Assembly (NCBI GenBank): GCA_921293015.1
Contig: OV121082.1
Location: forward strand, 49,124,971-49,188,970
From: Phorcus lineatus
Lineage: Eukaryota; Mollusca; Gastropoda; Trochida; Trochidae
DNA: 64,000 bases
Reading direction: 5' to 3'
Shown here: piece by piece, positions 13,401-21,980 of the stretch
Numbering within the stretch: the stretch's first letter is position 1
Layout of the letters: each line of letters opens with the position of its first letter
The notes under the pieces: model-generated
Database searches by the model: none
What the model was told of the DNA's origin: nothing
The model's input: the letters and a program-made list of their open reading frames with translations, nothing else
Made by a program: the position numbers and the translations under genes

Positions 13401-16400
13401 TTCAATGTCCATTTGAAAGTATATTTTGTAATGGGCTACATATTTAGCATGCAGTCTATCTATATGTAATGTATCTACGCAACATATGTATCTATGCAAT
13501 GTATTGTGACGTCATAAATGTTACTCATGACGTCGTAACCGACTCAACGTCATTCACCTGGCCCCAAGGTTATAAAACAATCCCCGTACTCAAGCCAACT
13601 TCGTGATCAACTCACTGAGTCTGCGCTCAGCTGAGATAAACTCAAATTTGGAGGTTATAAACCGTCTTGAGTCCGTTCTCACCTGAGTTCAAAACCAAAC
13701 TCAGCTGAGTATGCTCAGAAAAATGTTCTTTCTGTTATCAGTCTTTTTCGAGTAATTAATTCTTATTCCTAGGTGTTAGATAGATAGAAGTGTTGCAATA
13801 AACATAATTTCTTTACATACCAGAATAATTTGTTAAATGATTACCTACTCATTTATTTATGACACTTTTTAATTCAAACATTGCTCTTCTCTGTTAGTAG
13901 TCAATGTCAAGTCCAACTTGATAAGGGAAGTAACTCTGTTTAATTGCATGGAAAAATTTCTCTATGTTAAGTGTTATTAGTATGTTGAAGTCATCATTAA
14001 ATTTGTTTTTACATTTATAAAAGTCTTTATATTTATTCACATTATTTATTTGGTAAACAAAAACTGAGGTTTTAAAAAAATTTCTTTCTTGAGTAATTGG
14101 ACTTTTGGAAAGTACATGAACATAAAATATATTTATTTTGAAAAACAATAACACTCAAACATGAGAAAAGTAGGTTCATAATTCATTAAACAAATAACCA
14201 AAAGCATCAGTTATATTGTTTGTCAAATAATGATACAAAATATTTGAAATAATTCCTTTTCCTGAAATGATTAATTTTGAAACATATCATCATGTAACCT
14301 CGCGTACGGTGTTTTCGAGCCCCTAAGACAAACAGCGACAATTGTTATAGAATAAATATCTTTACAGTTAATTCTTAACTAACCGTTATCAACATTTGTT
14401 TTTTCTTATTGAATACGTTAATCGACATAATTTACCGTTGTTTATATTGCGAGAAAATCTCCGAACTCGAAGAGGTCAATTTCATCGCGAGTTTTGTGAC
14501 GTCACCTCTTTTCGAGCCCCTCAAATTTTGTGACGTAGTCGACGGATCTTAGGTTTTCGGGGGCCGATTTCAAAAGTTCAAAATACTTTATCAGTTTCGA
14601 AAGCATAAAACAATTCCAAAAACATAAAAATAACCTTTTGTACAAAGCACATGTTAAGTTATAATATGACAACAGAATATGAGCTCTTCCGATGCATTTA
14701 AGCATGATTACTCCGTAGACACCCCTCAGCATCATAATATTATTTGTTCTCTTGGCAATTAATTTTAGAAAATTATTCTTTTATGAGCTCATCTTATTAT
14801 TGATTTCTAAGTAAAAAAAATAGTTTGCATTTACTTAAATGATGTGTAGTTTGATTCCAAAAAAATTCTTATGTTCATAATTTCATATCAACTCGCACCT
14901 GCGTAAAAATCCTTTCAGTTCTGCACTTCACTCGTTACAACATTGATAAACAAAGTCGATAAAATTTGTAAACAGACAAACCTTTTGATAAAATTCTACA
15001 CATACACAACGTATTTAAATCGTTAAAAATTTAATACCATTAACGATTCAATAGTCCTATATCTGTTGCTGTGCCACTTGTCTGATGTCCGTGATGCGAG
15101 AGATATGAGTTGTAGACCCTTAGTTATACGTATGAAAATGAAATCTTATAGTTCAAATAATTCTTCATTTTTTAAAATTTTGATGACATCAAAGGTATTT
15201 TGATTTAAATAAGTGATGATATCTGACTTTTCAAGAACTTTTCGACTTGCAATTGCGACAGCATATGGATTGCTCAACGACCCGACATTCTTTGGCGGCC
15301 TGCCAAACCGGGTAGAAATAGACCGATCGCTTATGAGATGACCCCAACTGTTGATCGCTCGGCGAGTTTAAAATAAGATGTCACATGATGCTAGTCATGT
15401 ATTTTTGACAGGAAGTTCATGTTCTTCAATAAAAATAAGATCAAACTGTTCGCTAACGTATGGTTTGGAATGTTGGTAGCTTTTAAACACGATTATAAAC
15501 GGTATTAGTGTAATTCAATGTTTATTTTAACGGAATAATATTTTATGGTTTAATGTCCGAAATTACAGACTTACACAAAGAAAAACATTATTTCCGATGA
15601 TTTTGGACCCTTCCCTTAATATAACGTTACGTAGTTATTTTCTAACCGATGTTTTGAGAGAAATCCATGCCCTTGTTTTAGGGGCTCGAAAAGACGTGAG
15701 GCTCGAAAACAGGTAACGTGGGGATATAAAGTAATATATAACATTCATGTACATAAATATAATTTTCATAAAAAAGTTTAAAACATATTCGTGTTTATTT
15801 TACAAAAACTTGTGATTATTAAGAAATACTGTTGAAAATAATACTTTTTTTTTAAAAGATCATTAAAACTCTTGAATTTTTTATATATCAAAACTAGTAC
15901 TATTTTTTAGTACTATCTTAACAAATCCCTGACCGTTGCAGGCCATGAAATACCTTACCACACGCATACACAGTCTAAATCTAGGGAAATATCTATAAAC
16001 TCATGCATTTGTTTTAACTGAGTACGGTGTTAAGTAAGCTTCGCACCCTACTTGAGTTGAGTACGATTTCAGACTCTAGCTGAGCTCGAAGTTGAACTCA
16101 ATGACTTTTATAACCTCCATACCCTGAGTCTGAGTTTTGAGTTGAGCACAAAACCTGAGTTGAGCATGAAATCAAACTCAAGAAAGTTTTATAACCTCGG
16201 GGCCTGGGTATGGAGGTTATAAAAGTCCTTGAGTCTGAAATCGTACTCAACTCAAGTACAGTCCGAAGCTTACTTAACACCGTACTCAGTTAAACAGATG
16301 CATGAGTTGATAGATATTTCCCTAGATTTAGACTTCGTATGTGTGTGGTAAGGTATGGTTTAAACATATCTTATTCATTGCAATGAAAATGGATTGGCAA

Positions 16401-18634
16401 ACAAGCTGGAAGCTTATATCAATACCGCTCCAATCAAACATGTAACACAAAATTATGACAAACCAGTAAGATGTACAGTTGCAACACAATTTAGTTAAGA
16501 TATTCAATATTGCAAAGGCAATTTCTTCACGCTAATTTAGAGACAAAATATTTCAACTCATTTCTTATCAAATCTACAAGAATTGGTGATAAAAAGATAA
16601 ACAGATTGTTGAATAACCGAGTTGTCAACATCAGATAACTCTTTATTTCCGTATAAAATTGTATTAAACTGTAACCATTGTTAGCAGTGAGTAATTTGGA
16701 CATATGAGTAATTAATGTGATGTATCTTCGTGTCCTGCGCCGGTATTTAAGGTATTTCCTGGACTGAAACAGTCAGAGATTTGTTAAGATAGTACTAGTT
16801 TTGATATATAAAAAAATCGAGAGAGTTTAAATGAATTTAAATTTAAAGAATTATTTTAAATATTTTGTATCATTATTTTACAAACACCATAACTGTTGCA
16901 TTTTGTTATTTGTTTAATGAATTATGAACCTAGTTTTCTAATGTTTTAGTGTTATTGTTTTTTAAAACAAATTTTTTATGTTCATGTAATTTCTAAATGT
17001 TCAATTACTCAAGAAAGTGATTTCTTTTAAAACTCAGTTTTTGTTTACCAAATAAATAATGTTAATAAATATAATAATTGATTTTTATAAATGCAAAAAC
17101 AAATCTTATGGTGACTTTAACATACTAATAACACTTAACATAGAGAAATTTGTCCATGCAATTAAACAGAGTTACTTCCCTTATCAAGTTGGCCTTGACA
17201 TTGACTACTAACAGAGAAGAGCAATGTTTGGATTAAAAAGGGTCATAAATAAATGAGTAGGTAAATAAAAATTTAACAAATTATTCTGGTATGTAAAGAA
17301 ATTATGTTTATTGCAACACTTTTATCTAACACCCAGGAATAAGCATTAATTACTCGAAAAAGACTTCAAATTTGTCACTGACAGCAGAAAGAACATTTTT
17401 CTGTGCATACTCAGCTGAGTTTGGTTTTGAACTCAGTTGAGAACGGACTCAAGACGGTTTATAACCTCCAAATTTGAGTTTATCTCAGCTCAGCACAGAC
17501 TCAGTGAGTTAAGTACGGAGATTGTTTTATAACCTTGGGGCCAGATGAGACCTTATGGTCCAAAGTACTTGTGAATAAATCATCTTGATTTTGTTCAACA
17601 ATTTTTTTATTATATATATATATATTCACAAAAGCTTAACACAGGTATACTATCTACGTGAATTGGGAGTAATTGACTGTATATTATCATCATCACCATT
17701 GCACCTATAGCCTTCGCCAAAACATTATCAGCTTACCACAGTTGTCTCCATGTATAAATATGTCAAAGGTATCGTTTTTAGGCACACTATACACAGGTTC
17801 ACATGGGTTCCCCATCCACAGAGGCTCAACAAACACGCCTGAATAAGAAAAGAATTTGAAACATTGGATGATAATGCTAACAACGAAAAAGTTTCATAAT
17901 TTGTTGAAAAATTTCAATCATTTTGAGCGAATGTTAACGAGTGATTATGGACGATTGATGAGCAAGTAAGGTTCCTTTGATACTTACCTAGCTGTTTTTC
18001 GACGGGAGAGAACATTGATTTCATCTCACAAATAAAACCTGTATCAAAGACAGCTGAACATGAAATGTCCTCCCATCCATATGCATCCCAGATCACACAC
18101 TCCTCATACGATGCACCATTCGGCTCGGGGGGAATACTTTCTGTATTCCTGGCAAACAAATCATACATATTATCACATGATATGCTTCAATGCTTTGAAC
18201 TCAGACAACATTATAACCGAATTAATCGCATTCATATTGGAGCTTCATCTGTTTGAAAGAAAAAAAATGAATATGCAGATGAAACTTTACTTATATATCG
18301 CAATACTTTTTTCAAATGACCAAGGAAAATGTTCATAAATTCTGTTCTTCATATTGGAATCAAAAGAATATCCACTTTTGCTCATAGTATCAAGGATGCT
18401 GTAAATGAAATACACATCGTTACATGCAATCCTATAAAATCTACCAGCATCCTAGGAATTCGATGGCCCTATGTCCAATCTTCTAACCTATTCAGATCTG
18501 GTTGTTAAACATTTCATCTAATTCATCTAAATTGCCCTTAATTACAGCACTAAACAATGGAAACAGTTACCAGAAAACTTGGTATTGAGAACCTGTCGAT
18601 ATGAGTATTAACCTAAATTCAATATTTATATGAA

Positions 18635-18665
<31 letters not shown>

Positions 18666-21600
18666 CAACACATGCCTTAACTTCATGTCATGAAAAAAAG
18701 TCAGACAGATTCGTATTTTGAACCAACCAGCTAGTGAACACATGAGGTTAGCCTCATATGTGTGAAAGAAGCATAATTATTTATGATATTATCCGTATGA
18801 ACATTTATAATTTACAGATCTAGACAAATGTCTGGATTTTGTCATGAGACAATAACAATATATAAGTCACATTTGTATTTTTAACCAACCAGTTAGTGAA
18901 CACAAGAGGTTTTCCATCCATCCACCTGTATAACCCTCCTATTGGAGAATAATCCACAGAGTACTTTCGTAGACCTGAAAATATGGTTAATTGATACGGT
19001 TTTAAGGCCGAATAAGAGTGCAAGAAGACAAAAGAAACTTGAATAGTTGGAAGCCTTGTTTTATGACATCATTTGAATAAGAGTTGACAATTTTTGCATT
19101 AAGAATAAAAGGTTCTGATACATAGGATTATTGAATACATAACAGTATATGAATGAAGTTCACGACTGTATTGTGCCATGAACAATCCTATAACACTGAC
19201 AAACCTCCCCTCTTGTATGAGTCAAGGGTCAATGATGCAACCATACATACATTTAATGTTCATTATTCGTCGTTGAAAACTTCAACCTGGTACATCAGCG
19301 TCTATGTATCAGTAAAGCTCCTACAATGCTCTGATGTTTAACAAGCGAACATCATTCCTATCCCTCTAAAAACAAGAAATTAATGACTGCACAGAGTTAA
19401 AGTGACGGTACCTGGATGAAAGGACGGATGAGCAATACTAAAAAAAATTTTGCAGGATCTTTCAATCGACAATCCATTGACCGAATGAAAATAGCAATGA
19501 ATAACCTGTTCAGGATTGCCTTGACATAATTATATTAGATATTAATAAACGTTGATATGCATGTTAATGGATCAAGAGTTCGACATGTATTTGCACGTTG
19601 GTTATAATTTACTTGATTCCTTAGACAGAAAGTAATTATGTACAAAGCTGACAAGACCTACCTATGAAAACTGATCGGTAGTTCTTATCAACAAATTCCT
19701 CCTGCAGCCAATAATGTTTAGATGATGTTGTTACACTGACCAATGATGCGCCAAGTCTTGAACACCTGTCTCTTGCAGCAAGCCATGGCTGGTTACCTTC
19801 CTCGTATTTAAAGCAGCTTCCAGAATGAGAAACCCAATAACGAGGACACATATCTAAAATAGTTAAAATCTTTATGTTATTGATTATGTTTAACAATATG
19901 ACTGAGATCAAAAATGTATGTGATCGTAAAGATTCTCCTAAACGTTGTATTATCAAATTGAATTATTTTCGTTATACTGTCTATTTTGCTTTGGAATATG
20001 TGCCAAACAAAAATGATGTGAAAATTCAACTTGCGAATATTCAAATAACGCCGACAAATTGACGTTATAAGATGAATAATTTCTTTGATAAAACTTGTCT
20101 TATAATAATAGGCTGGGAAACTGGTAGCTTCCTTTTTTTTTTACAAATCTACTATCCTGGCAAATACGCAGATACTATAAACAAATTTTGAATGAACATT
20201 TAATCGTTTTAGCTTTATATAGTAAATCAGTTTATTATGATTTTGAACAACCGTGGGTTAAGAATATTCCATGTCAAGTATTTAAAGCCTGGTGCATGTT
20301 ATTTGCATTTAATCCATTTTTCCAAGCCGATCCTCCTAACAAATAACCACCACATTTTATAAACAGCACTTGAAACATATCATACCAACGCAAACCACTT
20401 TGTACAACTTTGCTATGCTTAGAGTCAGATCGTCGTCCTTGTCTATCATTTCAAGTCCCCTCTGGTCACTGACTAGCGTCTTCAGCTCTTCCCTGTCAAC
20501 GTCTTGACCAACACCAAGGACCATAACATGGATTCCTTTTTTTTGACAGTCAGTCGAAGCACCTTGTAGATCGCTGATATCTGACCGAAGTCTGTCTACA
20601 GCTAGCATCAGGATCTTTTCCCTTGAATTCGAACCAAGATCATCCACCATATTTTGACAAGCGTATGGAATACTAGACAGAAGATTTTCCCTAGACATAA
20701 TATTTGTTGTCTTCCCATAATTGAAGGACCACATATATCGTTCATCTGAATATGCTGTATTCAGAATGATGGTGGTCAAGACCATTACATTTTGATCAAA
20801 GTGAAATCCAAATTTACGCACATGTCTCAATGTCTTTTGGTGATTTGTTTCAATATCAGTTATTACGAAAATGTAGGCAAAGGCACGGTAACAGTTGATG
20901 AACTTAGGCAGGTAAGCCGCTGAAACAGAACAGGATGAAAGTCTATACAAATTGGATTGGGGCGAGAATGCTTCGATCTTGTAATGACAAACCTCAAGTA
21001 GTATATTATAATTGCATTTTAAGAGAAAGTCTATAATAGAGCATAATAGAGCATAATAGTGCATAATAGTGCATATAATTATAAATTCATTTCCATTGAT
21101 AGAAATACTGGTTATCTTTGAAGACAGTTGACATAAAACTACAATGTAAAGTTGTTTTTGCTGACCAAAGTTGAATAAATGAACACTAAATTTATAATAC
21201 TTTGTGTTTATCATTATTATCAAGATTCCTAAGTCTTGTGATTCTGTAACATCTTGTGAGTTAACAACACCTCCATTTAACTTTTCAAGGCAATGCAATT
21301 GTTTTAACAAATGTGATAAATGTAGTGAAATGGTGTGAAAATACAATATTCAAATGTTCTGAAAATGCAAGTCTTTCATATTTATTCCCTCAACTTGAAG
21401 ATTTGTCTTCACATTTAGTATTAATAAATTGAAACAAATTATAAAAGCCTCAAATACGACCTACCTTCCTTTGACGCATTTATGAATGCATTGGCCATTT
21501 CTTCTTCCTTACTAGTAATTCCATCTTCAATTCCCTGGACAAAATCCTCTGCTGCATATACCATCTTTGGATTCGTTAAAACGTCAATATATGCATTTTT

Positions 21601-21980
21601 ATCTATTCCAACACCAAGCACAGCTATGTTCATTCCCATATTCTGAACAGATTCTACAAACTCAGTTGCTCTTGTAACGTTTCCCGGCGTAAAATTGGTC
21701 AGAATGATATATATGTTTGAAGATACTGCAAATGAGTTAGATTTCACCAGAGATGTCAAGTTAGACAATATTTCCCTTCCAGATTCTAAACCAATGTTCT
21801 TCATATCGTGGAATCCGACAGAGTAAACATTTGAATTATTGGTCATGTAATAAAGTTTCAGAACATTTTTGACAGGGAGCAACAGGTCCATCTTGGTGTC
21901 GTTTAGTGGTAGGTCATCAACAAGGAAGATGACATTCTTTGCGGTGAAGGAGAAGAGAGATGGAGGATCCAGTTCCCCAT
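655..21980 (-). CDS. Multidomain GRL101/RXFP-like GPCR (vWA-vWA-CTLD-LDLa-LRR-7TM), receptor gene A
   Basis: Exons, 5' to 3' on the minus strand: 21,980-21,465; 20,919-20,386; 19,853-19,662; 18,974-18,890; 18,148-17,988; 17,838-17,737; 10,637-10,500; 9,294-9,181; 8,955-8,833; 6,750-6,595; 5,886-5,776; 5,565-5,446; 5,066-3,504; 2,470-2,343; 1,433-1,388; 1,129-927; 738-655. They sum to 4,376 nt and read through in one frame to a stop (about 1,458 codons). Nearly all ectodomain introns are phase 1, typical of shuffled extracellular modules. The order is two vWA-like domains, a C-type lectin domain, a linker, LDLa repeats, LRRs, a rhodopsin-class 7TM and a tail. The closest known architecture is the Lymnaea GRL101 / relaxin-receptor (type C LGR) group. 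By family it should be a plasma-membrane receptor signalling through G proteins; ligand unknown. The 5' end is not certain: no clear signal peptide lies in exon 21,980, so at least one more upstream exon is needed. Confidence 0.88.
2343..2470 (-). CDS. Receptor gene A, TM7 exon
   Basis: A 128-nt exon between acceptor CCTAACAG and donor GTGAGA. It encodes transmembrane helix 7, containing [20 protein letters not shown], i.e. the class A NPxxY motif in the form NPFFY. The phase 1 acceptor matches the donor of the 7TM exon (ATG A|GT); phase 0 at the end matches the tail exon. The tandem copy at 62,585-62,712 reads NPFVY instead. Confidence 0.85.
2505..2700 (+). repeat. Short interspersed element with hammerhead-like hairpin (Penelope terminal-repeat type), copy 1
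   Basis: Lies just upstream (in gene sense) of the TM7 exon. Plus-strand reading: GCTTGATATGGTGTTAGTAT, CTACACGGAATCGTCGCA, then TCTCTTTGCAATAAAGAAGT. The inverse of the last part (TTATTGCAAAGAGGTGCG) also occurs at 2,547-2,564, making a foldback. The same insertion is present in the duplicate receptor (62,745-62,940), so it predates the duplication. Confidence 0.6.
2965..3100 (-). repeat. Hammerhead-like interspersed element, copy 2
   Basis: Minus orientation: TAACGGTGTTAGTATCTACG joined directly to TCGCATCTCTTTGCAATAAA; the ACCGAAA half of the hairpin is missing. Present also at 63,205-63,340, there with a further deletion of the hairpin. Lies in the intron before the TM7 exon. Confidence 0.55.
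3504..5066 (-). CDS. Receptor gene A, main exon: LDLa + LRR + TM1-TM6
   Basis: A 1,563-nt exon. It opens with an LDLa repeat (about 4,955-5,060; calcium-site residues [12 protein letters not shown]). A cysteine-rich LRR N-cap [14 protein letters not shown] follows, then about seven leucine-rich repeats (about 4,370-4,870, e.g. [11 protein letters not shown]). A cysteine hinge ([10 protein letters not shown]) leads into six transmembrane helices. Family marks: TM1 GN (SLLGNVVSV); TM3 end DRLMVIKFP near 3,900 in the DRY position; TM6 FLCWFPIG near 3,530. A largely uninterrupted LRR-7TM exon resembles GRL101-like genes. The exon is intact with no stop. The donor ATGA|GTAAGT is strong. Its 3' 280 nt are repeated at 63,724 to the window end. 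Confidence 0.92.
5446..6750 (-). CDS. Receptor gene A, LDLa and LDLa-like exons (6,750-6,595; 5,886-5,776; 5,565-5,446)
   Basis: Three phase 1-1 exons. 5,446-5,565 is a canonical LDLa repeat with calcium-binding residues [12 protein letters not shown]. 6,595-6,750 starts [16 protein letters not shown] and contains [12 protein letters not shown], an LDLa-like unit with a longer spacer. 5,776-5,886 has only two cysteines and no acidic calcium cluster; it is read as a linker that continues the previous unit. Acceptors are CTCACAG, TTTCAG and CTTGCAG; donors GTAAGT, GTCAGT and GTGAGT. LDLa modules of the RXFP group are needed for receptor activation; whether this holds here is inference. Confidence 0.82.
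6751..8832 (-). other. Intron with old dispersed-repeat copies
   Basis: Intron of receptor gene A. It contains two degenerate copies of the repeat family called R1 here (about 6,880-7,040 and 7,370-7,790; best copy near 10,880-12,430) and a plus-strand ORF at 8,403-8,768 listed separately. No receptor exon was found between 6,751 and 8,832. Confidence 0.5.
8403..8768 (+). CDS. Unidentified 121-codon ORF, possible exon or exon relic, antisense inside a receptor intron
   Basis: An open frame with cysteine-rich, protein-like composition: [14 protein letters not shown] near the start, then [16 protein letters not shown] and a final [11 protein letters not shown]. It lies opposite to the receptor gene in an intron. 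A plausible acceptor (ATTTCAAG) precedes it at about 8,388. The stretch 8,395-8,450 resembles 24,113-24,165, where the same pattern reads TGTCIVDNSSLY in a broken frame. Repetition of the same coding-looking pattern argues against a chance ORF. I do not recognise the family. It may be an exon carried by a mobile element or a relic of an extracellular-protein gene. Confidence 0.3.
   Translation: MHILTTGTCIIENSNLENGINSLNFPRPSKVFSNVSQASLLRIQALSSYCARIHSFFNCKMSTTIDSELFFDNSRSCGLKTHVDGYSDLRLFWFPESYVLADVYIKCCTSHEYKIIFGEFL
8833..10637 (-). CDS. Receptor gene A, three LDLa exons (10,637-10,500; 9,294-9,181; 8,955-8,833)
   Basis: Each exon is phase 1-1 and holds one LDLa repeat with the six-cysteine pattern and C-terminal acidic calcium cage: [27 protein letters not shown] and [15 protein letters not shown]. 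Exon 10,500-10,637 also carries about 16 residues before the first cysteine. Donors are GTAAGG, GTACGT and GTACGT. One exon per repeat and uniform phase fit growth of the ectodomain by exon duplication. Confidence 0.88.
9396..10245 (+). mobile_element. LINE remnant (3' end of an L1/Tx1-like ORF2)
   Basis: Lies in the intron between two LDLa exons, antisense to the receptor. 9,465-9,560 encodes [19 protein letters not shown], the pattern that follows the RT in L1/Tx1-like ORF2 proteins. 9,895-10,075 encodes [19 protein letters not shown], the C-terminal cysteine/histidine motif (C-x3-H type) of the same ORF2 class, then ENILFGLKG. The pieces are in different frames with stops, so it is a dead 5'-truncated copy. 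Confidence 0.6.
10880..12430. repeat. Dispersed repeat R1, longest copy
   Basis: Similar to 30,540-31,640 over most of its length (for example both contain a run starting TTTGACAGTGACTTAACTT-like and a shared AAGATATGTTAGATAACT). 11,555-11,930 is similar to 7,370-7,790, and 11,570-11,690 to 6,880-7,010. Divergence and indels are high, so the family is old. No coding capacity or terminal repeats were recognised. The copy at 30,540 ends just where the LINE begins, near 31,640. Confidence 0.6.
12650..13560 (+). mobile_element. Penelope-like element remnant 1 (GIY-YIG end)
   Basis: 12,990-13,200 encodes [11 protein letters not shown], the zinc-binding cysteine motif before the endonuclease, then [10 protein letters not shown] and IYIGKT, i.e. 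the N-terminal part of the GIY-YIG domain of Penelope-like elements. 13,320-13,385 encodes the final [19 protein letters not shown] piece. In-frame stops interrupt it (at the C-x2-C position and after RFKAE). The 3' flank to 13,560 resembles the corresponding flank of Penelope element 2 (54,060-54,150, minus) in its TGTGACGT and GACGTC runs. The element was later split at 13,560 by DNA transposons and resumes at 17,545. No RT region of this copy was found. Confidence 0.7.
13561..16203. mobile_element. DNA transposon A (non-autonomous, 18-bp TIRs, CTG target duplication)
   Basis: The left terminus GCCCCAAGGTTATAAAAC (13,561-13,578) and the inverse of the right terminus (16,186-16,203) agree at 17 of 18 positions. 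Flanks are CTG at 13,558-13,560 and CTG at 16,204-16,206, an exact 3-bp target duplication. Subterminal DNA is rich in CTCAGCTGAG/ACTCAAG-type short palindromes. No transposase frame is visible. A 3-bp duplication would suit a PIF/Harbinger-like enzyme, which is inference. Element C is inserted inside (about 14,296-15,716), so A itself was about 1.2 kb. Confidence 0.7.
14296..15716. mobile_element. Element C inserted in transposon A
   Basis: Starts CTCGCGTACGGTGTTTTCGA, followed by GCCCCTAA, and ends with the imperfect inverse (GGGGCTCGAAAAGACG, then GAGGCTCGAAAAC). The first ~600 bp (14,296-14,930) recur at 33,984-34,575 inside element D, including GACGTCACCTCTTTTCGAGC and TTTTCGGGGGCCGATTTCAA. 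The inverted partner element B lacks this block, which shows C arrived after the A-type sequence formed. No coding sequence recognised (the minus ORF at 14,502-14,735 looks incidental). Confidence 0.55.
16207..17541. mobile_element. DNA transposon B, inverted partner of A with truncated left end
   Basis: Reverse-complement copy of A without element C. The right terminus (17,524-17,541) is the perfect 18-bp inverse of A's left end and is followed by CAG (17,542-17,544). The left end begins inside the subterminal region (GGTATGGAGGTTATAAAAGT), so about 100 terminal bases are missing. Together A and B form a long imperfect palindrome spanning 13,561-17,541. Confidence 0.65.
16357..16755. mobile_element. 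~399-bp insertion within transposon B
   Basis: Element A reads through where B is interrupted: B has AAGGTAT at 16,350-16,356 and again at 16,749-16,755, with about 390 bp between that A lacks. This fits a 7-bp target duplication around an unidentified insertion. No terminal inverted repeats were recognised. Confidence 0.4.
17737..17838 (-). CDS. Receptor gene A, linker exon between lectin and LDLa modules
   Basis: A 102-nt phase 1-1 exon (acceptor TTATTCAG, donor GTAAGC) encoding a 34-residue segment with two cysteines, including [20 protein letters not shown]. It matches no domain I know. It joins the lectin domain to the first LDLa repeat in frame across the 7.1-kb intron. Confidence 0.7.
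17988..19853 (-). CDS. Receptor gene A, C-type lectin domain (exons 19,853-19,662; 18,974-18,890; 18,148-17,988)
   Basis: Exon 1 starts [17 protein letters not shown] and has [18 protein letters not shown], the CTLD first loop and helix. Exon 2 contains [17 protein letters not shown] (the W-x-DG ... NW core). Exon 3 contains [13 protein letters not shown] and YGWEDISC, i.e. an EPN calcium/mannose-type motif and WED in the WND position, ending FDTGFICEM. Phase agreement (2 to 2 at FTNW|NTE) fixes the exon 2 donor at CTG|GTTGGT rather than the alternative four bases later. The EPN form suggests possible calcium-dependent sugar binding, by family analogy only. Confidence 0.85.
18640..18745. repeat. 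(AT)n microsatellite and partial copy of a lectin exon end
   Basis: 18,640-18,659 is an AT dinucleotide run. 18,705-18,742 resembles 18,868-18,906, which spans the end of the second lectin exon and its donor (shared AACCAACCAG, TAGTGAACACA and GAGGTT). It looks like a small local duplication of an exon edge; no full exon is present. Confidence 0.45.
20386..20919 (-). CDS. Receptor gene A, second vWA-like domain exon
   Basis: A 534-nt phase 1-1 exon (acceptor TGTTTCAG, donor GTATGA). Hydrophobic strand [13 protein letters not shown] occupies the vWA beta-1 / MIDAS position, followed by [22 protein letters not shown] and [20 protein letters not shown], the usual vWA beta-4/beta-5 pattern (x-VLGVG-x-D-x-x-E-L). 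The metal-binding DxSxS is replaced (DIETN), so metal-ion-dependent ligand binding is doubtful. Confidence 0.78.
21465..21980 (-). CDS. Receptor gene A, first vWA-like domain exon
   Basis: A 516-nt phase 1-1 exon (acceptor ATTTTCAG, donor GTAGGT). [13 protein letters not shown] is the beta-1/MIDAS region, VYSVGFHD beta-2, [13 protein letters not shown] beta-4 and [19 protein letters not shown] beta-5. The DxSxS signature is absent (DDLPLN). The frame is open upstream of the acceptor to a methionine (22,015-22,017), but splice signals and uniform phase favour a spliced upstream exon. Confidence 0.78.

Larger units (their letters stand above)
13553..17575 (+). ncRNA. Hammerhead-ribozyme-like motif of Penelope remnant 1, split by a 4-kb insertion
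   Basis: Left part TTCACCTG (13,553-13,560); right part from 17,545 reads ATGAGACCTTATGGTCC then AAAGTACTTGTGAA to 17,575. Read across the insertion the order is stem I 5' strand (UUCAC), core CUGAUGA, stem II (GACC/GGUC, loop UUAU), CAAA in place of GAAA, palindromic stem III (AGUACU), one cleavage-site base, and stem I 3' strand (GUGAA). Penelope-like elements are known to carry type I hammerheads with a very short stem III. The G12 to C change would be expected to abolish activity even without the insertion. Confidence 0.55.

Noticed and set aside
20920..21346. Upstream extension of the second vWA ORF
   Set aside because: Intronic: lies beyond a strong TGTTTCAG acceptor and has repetitive low-complexity sequence.
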